Made by a program: the position numbers and the translations under genes
The notes under the pieces: generated by a model
The model's database searches: none
Seen by the model: only the letters and a program-made list of their open reading frames with translations
Told to the model about the DNA's origin: nothing
From: Nostoc calcicola FACHB-3891
GTDB lineage: Bacteria; Cyanobacteriota; Cyanobacteriia; Cyanobacteriales; Nostocaceae
DNA: 64,000 bases
Assembly: GCF_014697355.1 (NCBI RefSeq)
Contig: NZ_JACJRQ010000005.1
Location: 1-64,000 of the forward strand
Reading direction: 5' to 3'
Shown: positions 44,888 through 52,930 of the stretch, in pieces
Layout of the letters: the number at the start of each line of letters is the position of its first letter
Numbering within the stretch: position 1 is the stretch's first letter

Positions 44888-44945
44888 TGGTGCAAGAATT
44901 TAATTACTTACCCCGCAATCAATACTTCATCATCTGAATGAAAGA

Positions 44946-45206
44946 ATGCCAGAAATTTGCCGTTTTTTCGGAATTATTATCACCATGTACTATAATGACC
45001 ATCCACCGCCACACTTTCACGTCCGCTACAATAACCAGAAAGCTATAGTCAGCATCCAAACTCTGGAGATTCTGGAAGGAGAACTGACTCCCAGACTCTT
45101 TAAACTGGTAACAGAATGGGCAACTTTACATCAAGCCGATCTGATGGAAGACTGGGAACTCGCTAGAGACAATCAAACTTTACAAAAAATTTCCCCATTA
45201 GAGTAA
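44946..45206 (+). CDS. DUF4160 domain protein (toxin-antitoxin-like pair, first gene)
   Basis: The 86-residue protein is a typical DUF4160 member: MPEICRFFGIIITMYYNDHPPPHFHVRYNNQKA followed by ILEGELTPRLFKLVTEWA. It ends 3 bp before a DUF2442 gene. DUF4160-DUF2442 pairs are widespread, mobile and resemble toxin-antitoxin modules, but no activity is established to my knowledge. Confidence 0.9.
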   Translation: MPEICRFFGIIITMYYNDHPPPHFHVRYNNQKAIVSIQTLEILEGELTPRLFKLVTEWATLHQADLMEDWELARDNQTLQKISPLE

Positions 45207-45209
45207 ATC

Positions 45210-45503
45210 ATGCTCAAAGATATCATTGCAGTTGAACCAAGAGAAAACTATCAACTTCACATCCGCTTTGAAGATGGCGTAGAAGGAGTGATTGATATTA
45301 GTAAAATTGTCCAATTTACAGGTGTATTTGCGCCTGTGCAAAATCAAGAATACTTTGCCACAGTTTCCGTAAACCCTGAATACGGGACAATTCAATGGGA
45401 ATCGGGAGCTGATTTAGACCCAGATGTTATTTATGCATTGATTACTAAACAGCCAATTCCAGAATATCAGCTAAGCGCTGTTTCAGCTAATTCTGCTGAT
45501 TGA
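45210..45503 (+). CDS. DUF2442 domain protein (partner of DUF4160)
   Basis: A 97-residue DUF2442 protein: ILHIRFEDGVEGVIDIS-type segment (YQLHIRFEDGVEG), FAPVQNQEYFATVSVNPEYGTIQWESGADLDPD. It follows the DUF4160 gene by 3 bp, so the two are translated from one messenger. Function as the partner or antitoxin is inferred from the pairing. Confidence 0.9.
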   Translation: MLKDIIAVEPRENYQLHIRFEDGVEGVIDISKIVQFTGVFAPVQNQEYFATVSVNPEYGTIQWESGADLDPDVIYALITKQPIPEYQLSAVSANSAD

Positions 45504-45524
45504 AATCGCGAAAGCCTGAATAAA

Positions 45525-46388
45525 TCAACGCAAAATCTGTTCAATCATCCGGTTGGCTTGGGAAGCATAACCACCGCCAAATAAATTGAAGTGATTCAAA
45601 ATATGATACAGGTTATAAAGTGTTTTTCTCTGCTCATAGCCGGCATCTAAAGGAAAGACTTCGTTATAACCCTTGTAAAACGCTGCTGGGAAACCACCAA
45701 ACAATTCTGTCATGGCAATATCAACTTCGCGATCGCCAAAATAAGTTGCAGGATCGAATATCACCGGTTCTCCCGACACAGTACACCCAGCGTTTCCACC
45801 CCATAAATCGCCATGCACCAAAGCTGGTTGTACTTGATGATTTGCCAACAATTCCGGAATCGCCGCTAGTAATTTATCTTGTTGAGGGAAATTACCACCG
45901 CGCCGCCTTGCTAATTGAAATTGATAACCCAGGCGATGTTTCACATAAAATTCTACCCAGTCTGTTGTCCAAGTATTGATTTGGGGTGTGGAACCAATGG
46001 TATTGTTAATTTTCCAACCAAAACCTTGACTACTGCTAGCTTTATGCATCGTCGCTAGCTGGCGTCCCATGTCTTCCCATGATTTGGTGTTACCGCTTCC
46101 CATTTCCAGCCATTCAAGGACGATGTAACTAGAATTATCAGCCACACCGCAGCAAAGAGGTTTGGGAACGCGAATACTAGCTGTTAGTAGCATTTCCTCT
46201 AAACCCAGCGTCTCAGCCTCGAACATTGCAACTTGCGAGGCTTGGTTTAGCTTGACGAAGTAGGTTATTTCTCCATTAGAGACAGCATAACCTTGGTTGA
46301 TGCATCCGCCACCAACCGATCGCCGTTGCTGACTTTGAAATTGTTCCCCAGTTATTTGGCTAATATACGCGTCGATTTGAGTCCACAT
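45525..46388 (-). CDS. Fructosamine kinase family protein
   Basis: The 287-residue protein belongs to the fructosamine-3-kinase/ketosamine kinase family, APH-like kinases that repair glycated proteins by phosphorylating the sugar adduct. VHGDLWGGN holds the catalytic Asp, VIFDPATYFGDREVDIAMTELFGGF the metal-binding DFG-equivalent, and YFVKLNQ the ATP lysine. Length is normal. It is tail to tail with the DUF2442 gene. Confidence 0.92.
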   Translation of the reverse strand: MWTQIDAYISQITGEQFQSQQRRSVGGGCINQGYAVSNGEITYFVKLNQASQVAMFEAETLGLEEMLLTASIRVPKPLCCGVADNSSYIVLEWLEMGSGNTKSWEDMGRQLATMHKASSSQGFGWKINNTIGSTPQINTWTTDWVEFYVKHRLGYQFQLARRRGGNFPQQDKLLAAIPELLANHQVQPALVHGDLWGGNAGCTVSGEPVIFDPATYFGDREVDIAMTELFGGFPAAFYKGYNEVFPLDAGYEQRKTLYNLYHILNHFNLFGGGYASQANRMIEQILR

Positions 46389-46399
46389 GGTTAAATAAA

Positions 46400-46650
46400 A
46401 GTTAGGAGTTAGGAGTGAGGAGTTAAATAAAAGTTAGGAGTTAGGAGTTAAATAAAAGTTAGGAGTTAGGAGTTAGATAAAAGTTAGGAGTCAGGAGTTA
46501 ATTGTGAGGAATGGGAGAAAAATCAAGAATCACAATTATAACTTTTTACTTGCAGAACCTAATTATTTACTCTTAACTCTTAACTCCTAACTCCTAACTC
46601 CTAACTCCTAACTCCTAACTTACTCCAAACTCCTAACTCTTAACTCCTAA
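46400..46650. repeat. TTAGGAG and CTCCTAA arrays as an inverted pair
   Basis: AAAAGTTAGGAGTTAGGAG units (46398-46500) and complementary CTCCTAACTCCTAACTCT units (46568-46652) enclose about 70 bp. The long complementary arms could form an extended stem between the fructosamine kinase gene and the peptidase gene. Confidence 0.85.
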
Positions 46651-46652
46651 CT

Positions 46653-47963
46653 CTAAAACGGCTTTAATATAACTACACCATAAGCATCTGGGGAGAGATA
46701 CTCTTTGGCTGCTTGCATTAAGTCAGTTGCATCTTGGTTTTGAATTTTAGCTGGGTAGTTAAATGCAGGTTCTAAATCTCCCACCAAAGAATGATAATAG
46801 CCATATAAGCCGGCGCGATCGCTTGGTGTTTCATTACCAAAGATAAATCTGTTGGCTACTCGCCGCCGCACACGCGCAATTTCTGATTCTTTCACCAACT
46901 CTGCATGTAGGCTGTTGATGTGTTGGGCGATCGCATTTTCTACTTCAGCTAAATCTTCCACTGCACATTTAGCTGAAATATAAAATGTACCTTGGAACTC
47001 ATGGCTAATATTGCTTACTGAAATTGAGGAAACTAATTTGCGTTCTTCTCGTAAATCTTGCACTAATCTTGATGTTCGTCCATGTCCCAAAATTGCTGCT
47101 AAAACATCCAGTCCATAAGTTTGTTCGAGGTGAATCATTCCTGGAACCCGCCACAGCATCACCAATCTAGCTTGTTGCAGAGTTTCATCAATAAATTCCC
47201 GACGGACTATTTCTGTAAATGGTAATTCAATCGGTAAAGACGCAATTAATCCCGTCTCCTTGTAGAGACGCGATTCATCGCGTCTTTGGGATTCATCGCG
47301 TCTCTGGGCTTGTGCAAACCCTTCACTAACAGTCGCAATTAATTCTTCTACGGGCAAATTACCCACAGCCACAGCAGTAATTGACTGGGGTTGATACCAA
47401 GTAGCGTGGAAATCCCGCATTTGTTGGGATTTGAGTCCAGCAATTACTTCTTCTGGCCCCAACACCGCACGGCGATATGGTAACCTATCAAACGCTGTTT
47501 CCATTGCCCGCCTATAAGTGCGGCGGCGGGGATTATCTTCTGAACGTTTAATTTCTTCCAAAACTACTAATCGTTCGCGTTCAAAGGCATCATCAGGAAT
47601 ACTCGCATTAGATACTACATCTATTTGTAAAGGCGCAAGCTCGGCGAAATCCTTAGGCGCAGTAGTTATATAGTAATGAGTATAGTCTTGGCTAGTAGCG
47701 GCATTAGTCACAGCACCCCGTTCTTCAATTCGACGTTCAAACTCGCCGCTAGCCAGTTGTTCCGTTCCTTTAAAAATCATATGCTCTAAAAAGTGAGCCA
47801 TGCCGTTAATCGCATCAGATTCCACCGCTGAGCCAACTTTTATCCATAAGCTGAGATTTACCGCATCAACTGGCATCTGCTCGGCTATGATTGTCAAGCC
47901 ATTAGGCAATTTATGCAAGTTTGGAGCATTTAGGCGAGGAAATTTGTTTAGAGTTGAAGTCAT
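46653..47963 (-). CDS. M16 family zinc peptidase (processing-peptidase type)
   Basis: This 436-residue peptidase has the inverted zinc motif HFLEH (MAHFLEHMIFKGTEQL) and further M16 segments VLEEIKRSEDNPRRRTYRR and RWQPHxxxT-like WYQPQSITAVAVGN. Cyanobacterial genomes often have two M16 genes side by side, one active and one not; only this active-type copy is visible. A short direct duplication, QRRDES twice, at about residues 225-240 is encoded by TAGAGACGCGATTCATCGCGTCT repeats that lie in frame inside the gene, a recent repeat insertion. Confidence 0.9.
   Translation of the reverse strand: MTSTLNKFPRLNAPNLHKLPNGLTIIAEQMPVDAVNLSLWIKVGSAVESDAINGMAHFLEHMIFKGTEQLASGEFERRIEERGAVTNAATSQDYTHYYITTAPKDFAELAPLQIDVVSNASIPDDAFERERLVVLEEIKRSEDNPRRRTYRRAMETAFDRLPYRRAVLGPEEVIAGLKSQQMRDFHATWYQPQSITAVAVGNLPVEELIATVSEGFAQAQRRDESQRRDESRLYKETGLIASLPIELPFTEIVRREFIDETLQQARLVMLWRVPGMIHLEQTYGLDVLAAILGHGRTSRLVQDLREERKLVSSISVSNISHEFQGTFYISAKCAVEDLAEVENAIAQHINSLHAELVKESEIARVRRRVANRFIFGNETPSDRAGLYGYYHSLVGDLEPAFNYPAKIQNQDATDLMQAAKEYLSPDAYGVVILKPF
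47255..47310. repeat. GACGCGATTCATCGCGTC palindrome inserted in frame in the M16 gene
   Basis: TAGAGACGCGATTCATCGCGTCT followed by a second GATTCATCGCGTCTC half. The same palindrome is intergenic at 3752 and 58993. Here it codes for part of a loop (ESQRRDESRL). Confidence 0.8.
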
Positions 47964-48494
47964 TGCTACTTGGGTGGGGAGAGCTACGTTACTCCTTTAT
48001 CTTATAAGACAAGCCAAGAAGCAAAGGGCAGGAGTCAGGACGAAAGAAGTATGAATGAAAACTTTAGTTCTGAGTAGAAAGCCCAGTTGAAAAAGTCGAA
48101 TTGTATCGACACGCGCAGTGCAAGATACGATGACTGACATGAGAAGGAGATACAGACGTAATATCATGTCTCGCGGAGAGTTTTTTTGATAAGTAATTGG
48201 TGGAGATGATATAAGGCGATGCAACTAAGGTGCAAGCCGATGCAACAAAGGTGCAGGGCAATGCAACAAAGGTGCAGGGCGATGCAACAAAGGTGCAGGG
48301 CGATGCATCAAAGGTGCAAGCCGATGCAACTAAGGTGCAAGCCGATGCAACAAAGGTGCAAGCCGATGCAACAAAGGTGCAGGTCGATGCAACAAAGGTG
48401 CAGGTCAATGCGCCCCTAGCAACGATTGTGCTTCAATCAATAACGCTGTAAAATTATGAATAGTAATGTTAAGAATTATAAAAAATAAGTATCA
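47964..48494. other. 531-bp gap between peptidase and desaturase genes
   Basis: Non-coding except for the 21-bp array at 48216-48404. The right end should contain the promoter of the desaturase gene. Confidence 0.55.
48216..48404. repeat. Nine tandem 21-bp repeats
   Basis: Unit GCGATGCAACAAAGGTGCAGG, nine copies in succession with CCG/TCG and AAG/AGG variants; a tenth is broken off. Because the unit is 3x7, frames stay open on both strands (DATKVQG-type and TFVASPC-type heptapeptides), but none has a convincing ribosome binding site or codon bias, so I treat it as repeat DNA. Confidence 0.85.
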
Positions 48495-50009
48495 ATGTCC
48501 AAGATTTCTGCTGAAAAAACTAAATCTCGTGTTGTCGTCATTGGTGCGGGAATTGGTGGACTGACTGCTGGGGCATTATTAGCCCATAGAGGTTACAGCG
48601 TCTTAATTTTAGATCAAGCGATCGCACCGGGAGGTTGTGCTTCAACCTTTAAACGCCAAGGATTTACCTTTGATGTCGGTGCAACTCAAGTTGCAGGGTT
48701 GGAACCAGGGGGAATTCACCATCGGATTTTCTCAGAATTGGAAATAGATTTACCAGAAGCCACACCTTGTGACCCAGCTTGTGCGGTATATTTACCTGGA
48801 GAAACTACACCCATCAACGTTTGGCGCGACCAAAAGAAATGGCAAGAGGAACGACAAAGGCAGTTTCCTGGTAGCGAACCGTTCTGGCAATTAATGGCAA
48901 CTTTATTTAATGCTAGCTGGGAATTTCAAGGACGCGACCCAGTGCTACCACCGCGTAATTTATGGGATTTGTGGCAGTTAACCCAAGCAGTACGTCCCAG
49001 TACATTAATTACAGTACCCTTCACTTTGTTGACGGTGGGAGATGCTTTGCGGTTATGTGGAGTGGGAAAAGACCAACGACTGAGAACATTTTTAGATTTG
49101 CAACTAAAGTTGTATTCCCAAGTCAACGCAGAAGAAACAGCATTACTTTACGCTGCCACAGCCTTGAGTGTATCGCAACTACCCCAAGGATTATTTCATC
49201 TCCAAGGTAGTATGCAAGTATTAAGCGATCGCCTGGTAGAATCCTTAGAAAGAGATGGCGGCAAATTATTGATGCGCCACACCGTAGAAGAAATCAAAGT
49301 CGAAAACGGCAAAACCACTGCTGTCAAGATTAGAAATCAGAAAACTGGCGAAGTTTGGACAGAAGCAGCCGAACATGTAGTTAGCAACGTCACCGTACAA
49401 AACTTGGTGCAGTTGTTAGGAGAAAAAGCGCCATCTGGTTATCAAAACAGAGTGGAAAAACTGCCCCAAGCATCCGGCGCTTTTGTGGTTTATTTGGGTG
49501 TAGACGCTAGTGCGATTCCCTTGGATTGTCCACCCCATCTACAATTTTTGTATGATGCCAACGGCCCCATTGGCGAGAATAATTCTTTATTTGTTTCCGT
49601 CAGTCATCCTGGAGACGGCCGCGCCCCAGAAGGTAAAGCCACAATTATCGCTTCCTCATTCGTCGATCCTACACCGTGGTGGCAAACTCAAGATTATCCA
49701 GGATTAAAAGAACAGTATACCCAACAAGCGATCGCTCGTCTTGCCGAATACTTTTATCTCAAACCAGAAACGATTATTCACGTAGAAGCTGCAACGCCCC
49801 GCAGCTTTGCTCATTACACAGCCCGCGATCGGGGTATAGTTGGCGGTATCGGTCAAAGAATCCCCACTTTCGGTCCCTTTGGTTTTGCCAATCGTACACC
49901 AATCCAACATCTCTGGTTAGTTGGTGACTCCACCCATCCCGGCGAAGGCACCGCAGGGGTGAGTTATTCAGCGCTAACGGTAGTCAGGCAAATTGAAGCG
50001 CAAATGTAG
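48495..50009 (+). CDS. Carotenoid desaturase/isomerase family protein, CrtD-like
   Basis: A 504-residue FAD enzyme of the phytoene desaturase superfamily. VVVIGAGIGGLTAGALLAHRG binds FAD near the N-terminus, GFTFDVGATQVAGLEP is the next conserved segment, and WLVGDSTHPGEGTAGVSYSALTVVRQIE closes the C-terminus. Sequence and length fit the cyanobacterial C-3',4' desaturase CrtD, a step toward myxol glycosides, but CrtO and carotene isomerase relatives are not fully excluded. No other carotenoid gene adjoins it. Confidence 0.75.
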   Translation: MSKISAEKTKSRVVVIGAGIGGLTAGALLAHRGYSVLILDQAIAPGGCASTFKRQGFTFDVGATQVAGLEPGGIHHRIFSELEIDLPEATPCDPACAVYLPGETTPINVWRDQKKWQEERQRQFPGSEPFWQLMATLFNASWEFQGRDPVLPPRNLWDLWQLTQAVRPSTLITVPFTLLTVGDALRLCGVGKDQRLRTFLDLQLKLYSQVNAEETALLYAATALSVSQLPQGLFHLQGSMQVLSDRLVESLERDGGKLLMRHTVEEIKVENGKTTAVKIRNQKTGEVWTEAAEHVVSNVTVQNLVQLLGEKAPSGYQNRVEKLPQASGAFVVYLGVDASAIPLDCPPHLQFLYDANGPIGENNSLFVSVSHPGDGRAPEGKATIIASSFVDPTPWWQTQDYPGLKEQYTQQAIARLAEYFYLKPETIIHVEAATPRSFAHYTARDRGIVGGIGQRIPTFGPFGFANRTPIQHLWLVGDSTHPGEGTAGVSYSALTVVRQIEAQM

Positions 50010-50027
50010 AGGCAATGTAGGGGCAAT

Positions 50028-50055
50028 GTAGGGGCGCACAGCTGTGCTACCCTAC
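50028..50055. repeat. 28-bp palindrome, mosaic copy
   Basis: Left arm GTAGGGGCGCACAG is of the GC type, right arm CTGTGCTACCCTAC of the TA type. The arms come from the two variants. Confidence 0.85.
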
Positions 50056-50165
50056 AACGTATCTGTAGGAAGAGTTTTGTGAAATGCAATAAATCACACT
50101 TGTAACTGATGACAAAGGAGACAGAAAACTGATGAAATAAGGTTAGTGTCGCTAATACTGGAGTA

Positions 50166-51272
50166 ATGACAGACAGAGTTTTAATTCTTGGCGGACGTGG
50201 GCGCATTGGTAGCAGTGTTGCTCAGGATCTAGCTAACTACACACAGGCACAGATTACAATTACTGGGCGTTCTGCTGAGCAGGGGAAAGGCGTTAGCTTA
50301 TCTTCAGGAGGGCAAGTAGAGTTTTTAGTATTAGACCTAGCAGAAATTGATAAATTAAGAGGAGCGATCGCTAACTCTAATCTAGTCATCCACTGTGCAG
50401 GCCCATTTCACTACAGAGATACTAATGTTCTAGAAACTTGTATTGCTCAAGGCGTTAACTATATAGATGTCAGCGACCACCGTTCTTATACTAGTAAAGC
50501 TCTCAATTATCATCAACAAGCTGCCGCTGCTGGAGTAACAGCGATTATTAATACTGGCATTTTTCCTGGTATTTCTAACAGCATGGTACGTCAGGGCGTT
50601 GAACAATTCGAGCAACCAGAAAAGATCCATTTAAGTTATTTAGTTTCTGGTTCTGGTGGTGCTGGCATTACAGTCATGCGAACAACTTTTCTGGGATTGC
50701 AACATCCTTTTGAAGCTTGGATAAATGGAAAATGGGAGATAGTCAAGCCTTACAGTGAAAGAGAAATAGTTGAATTTCCACCTCCCTATAAAGGCAGTGG
50801 AGTTTACTGGTTTGATATGCCAGAAACCTTTACACTACCCAAAGCTTTTCCATCAGTGAAAACTGTAATTACTAAATTTGGCTCTGTACCCGATTTTTAC
50901 AATCACCTCACTTGGATTGCAGCACATATTTTTCCTAAGAGGTTAATGCAGCGTCGTTACATGATTGAATTTCTTTCTCATGTCAGCCACTTGATGACAG
51001 ATGTCACCGATAATTTTAGTGGTATTGGCGTAGCCGTTCGTTCAGAAGTTACAGGACAAAAAAATGGTGAAACAGCCGTTTATTGTTCAAATTTAGTGCA
51101 TGAAAATACAGCAGGTGCTTCTGGTTGTGGTACTGGTAGTATTGCTCAGTTATTGCTAGAAGGTAAACTTAATCAACCAGGCGTTTTTCCTGTGGAAGAA
51201 GCACTACCAACAGATTTATTTGAATATACAATGCAAAACCGAGGAATTAAAATTCATCACAATTGGTCATAA
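50166..51272 (+). CDS. Saccharopine dehydrogenase-like NAD(P)-binding protein
   Basis: The 368-residue protein starts with a Rossmann motif (VLILGGRGRIGSSVAQDLA) and continues DLVIHCAGPFHY-like (NLVIHCAGPFHYRDT), VNYIDVSDHR and INTGIFPGISN. These place it in the saccharopine dehydrogenase/reductase-like family, which in bacteria includes trans-acting enoyl reductases and uncharacterised oxidoreductases. Lysine metabolism is not implied. It follows the CrtD-like gene by 157 bp on the same strand, so a shared pathway cannot be excluded. Confidence 0.82.
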   Translation: MTDRVLILGGRGRIGSSVAQDLANYTQAQITITGRSAEQGKGVSLSSGGQVEFLVLDLAEIDKLRGAIANSNLVIHCAGPFHYRDTNVLETCIAQGVNYIDVSDHRSYTSKALNYHQQAAAAGVTAIINTGIFPGISNSMVRQGVEQFEQPEKIHLSYLVSGSGGAGITVMRTTFLGLQHPFEAWINGKWEIVKPYSEREIVEFPPPYKGSGVYWFDMPETFTLPKAFPSVKTVITKFGSVPDFYNHLTWIAAHIFPKRLMQRRYMIEFLSHVSHLMTDVTDNFSGIGVAVRSEVTGQKNGETAVYCSNLVHENTAGASGCGTGSIAQLLLEGKLNQPGVFPVEEALPTDLFEYTMQNRGIKIHHNWS

Positions 51273-51413
51273 CTAAAAATTAATATACCCTGCGGTAGAA
51301 GGAAGAACTGTACCTAAACAATTAGGATGCCTGTGAGCCTCAGATATTGAGTCTATTTATACAGACATAACAAAGGCTCAAAGCAAAAACTTAGTAGATA
51401 GGAGAGTTTTTCC

Positions 51414-51803
51414 ATGTCAAAAATTTTATTAACCTTAAAGAAAGCTTTACGTTCAAGCTTCTTGATTGTTAGCTTAATGATTTTCATCAGCTTGTCTGGT
51501 TCATTCATTTTTATTCAGCAGGCTAGTTATGCAACTACTCTTGAAGAATTAAAGCTAATACCTCCAGAGTATAAACCTAACTCTGAAGAAAAAATTAACC
51601 GTGCTAACGAATACGATCCTGGTGTTGGCGTTCAAGAAGAAGCACGACAAGAGGCTTACGAACAAGCGGTAAAAGATTCTCAAAACCTTCAAACTATCGA
51701 GAAGGCTTACGAAAGAAATTTGAAGGCTGAACAACAACAAAAACCACAAGAAAGTTTTGGTGAAAAAGCAAAAAAAGTTATTGAAAACGTGACAGGTAAA
51801 TAA
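51414..51803 (+). CDS. Small exported hypothetical protein
   Basis: A 129-residue protein with an N-terminal signal sequence (SFLIVSLMIFISLSGSFIFIQQASYATT) and a highly charged mature part (PNSEEKINRANEYDPGVGVQEEARQEAYEQAVKD...KAKKVIENVTGK). AGGAG lies 8 nt before the ATG. The charged, helix-rich, Gln/Glu/Lys-rich sequence resembles small stress- or low-temperature-induced exported proteins of cyanobacteria, but that is a weak resemblance. Unknown function. Confidence 0.7.
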   Translation: MSKILLTLKKALRSSFLIVSLMIFISLSGSFIFIQQASYATTLEELKLIPPEYKPNSEEKINRANEYDPGVGVQEEARQEAYEQAVKDSQNLQTIEKAYERNLKAEQQQKPQESFGEKAKKVIENVTGK

Positions 51804-52289
51804 CAGATTATACACCTAACTTAAGAGGATGTTTTAAAAGTCCTCTTCTTAGTATCAAAACGTTCTAGATCCCCCTAAATCCCCCTTAGAAAGGGGGACT
51901 TTGTATCAAAACGTTCTAGATCCCCCTAAATACCCCTTAGAAAGGGGGACTTTGACTCCGGTTTCCCCCTTTTTAAGGGGGGTTAGGGGGGATCTAAAAG
52001 TGCCTAAAGTCACAGCGAAATACTTTTAAAACAACCTCTAAAACTTCTTCCTTACAATTGAAAGAGAGTAAGACTTAAAGCATCTCTTGTTTTATAAGCA
52101 AGCAATTTGTAGGGTAGCGTCAACTTAAATAGTTAGCAGGATAAGATGGGGTATTTACACCGCCATTCAGTCCTGCTGCGACCCTCATTTGAGAAAAAAA
52201 GACTAGGAATAAATACTTCCTAGCCTCTGATTTCTTTTGGTTTAAGAAGAACTATTTGTAAGTAAAAAGAATTGCCCGTTGACCTTTTA
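51804..52289. other. Repeat-bearing gap between convergent genes
   Basis: No gene. It contains two direct 51-bp copies (51853-51903 and 51904-51954) with one mismatch, followed by CCCCCTTTTTAAGGGGGG-type inverted sequence. A short stretch near 52113 has half of the 28-bp palindrome. Confidence 0.7.
51853..51954. repeat. Two tandem 51-bp repeats
   Basis: Each starts TATCAAAACGTTCTAGATC and ends GGGGGACTTTG. Contains CCCCCTTAGAAAGGGGG hairpin DNA. Confidence 0.85.
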
Positions 52290-52796
52290 CTATCGACAAC
52301 CCAAACTATCTCGCGTTGACACACCCGTAACTGGATTTACGCCATCGGCTCTTTCACACAATAGCGAGACTTGATAGCGGTCAATTAAAGCATCGCTAAA
52401 ATCAGCGCCAGTGACATCAGCATCATAAAATCGGCTGCGGGTTAAAGTTGCTTCTGTAAATATGGCATTTTTCAGGTTAGCACCATCCAAAGTCACGCGA
52501 TCGACTAAAGCGCCGGTCAGATTCGCGCCTTCCAGATTTGCTTTTAATAAAACTCCTTTAGTAAGAATTGCGTTGCTTAAATTCGCTCCTTGAAAATTTA
52601 TCCCTCGCATTTCTGCTGATACAAAAGTTACACCTGCCAAATCAGCATGAGAAAAGTCACGATTTTCTAAATTTATGCTGTTGTAGTTGATTGTGTTTAG
52701 TTGAGCAAAAGCCGGTTTTGGATTAAGTACAATCCACAAAAATGCTAGTATCAAAATTACAATCAAACCCAAAAAGCGGAATAAAATCTTTTTCAT
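52290..52796 (-). CDS. Pentapeptide-repeat protein with signal anchor
   Basis: A 168-residue protein with an N-terminal hydrophobic segment ([20 protein letters not shown]) and at least ten A(D/N)LxX pentapeptides ([60 protein letters not shown]) that form a right-handed beta helix. It ends in a Cys-bearing tail (VSLLCER...LGCR). Such proteins are common in the thylakoid lumen or periplasm of cyanobacteria; role unknown. Confidence 0.9.
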   Translation of the reverse strand: MKKILFRFLGLIVILILAFLWIVLNPKPAFAQLNTINYNSINLENRDFSHADLAGVTFVSAEMRGINFQGANLSNAILTKGVLLKANLEGANLTGALVDRVTLDGANLKNAIFTEATLTRSRFYDADVTGADFSDALIDRYQVSLLCERADGVNPVTGVSTRDSLGCR

Positions 52797-52799
52797 AAC

Positions 52800-52930
52800 T
52801 TTAATATTTGTCTTTTGTCCTTTGTCATTTGTCTTTCGTCATTAGTCCTTTGTCCTTTGTCCTCTGTTAGTTAACAATGACTAATGACTAATGACTAATG
52901 ACTAATGACCAATGACCAATGACCAATGAC
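52800..52930. repeat. TTTGTCC/TTTGTCA and AATGACT arrays, inverted pair
   Basis: TTTGTCCTTTGTCATTTGTC units on the left and AATGACTAATGACTAATGACC units on the right, partly complementary, fill the gap between the pentapeptide and LCP genes. Confidence 0.8.

Noticed and set aside
48216-48404. CRISPR array
   Set aside because: No unique spacers between the 21-bp units.
48064-48408. 114-residue Cys-rich frame on the minus strand
   Set aside because: Same 21-bp array read in reverse.
48219-48451. Short reading frames with heptapeptide repeats (DATKVQG type and others) over the 21-bp array
   Set aside because: The 21-bp unit keeps every frame open on both strands; no ribosome binding site or bias favours one frame.
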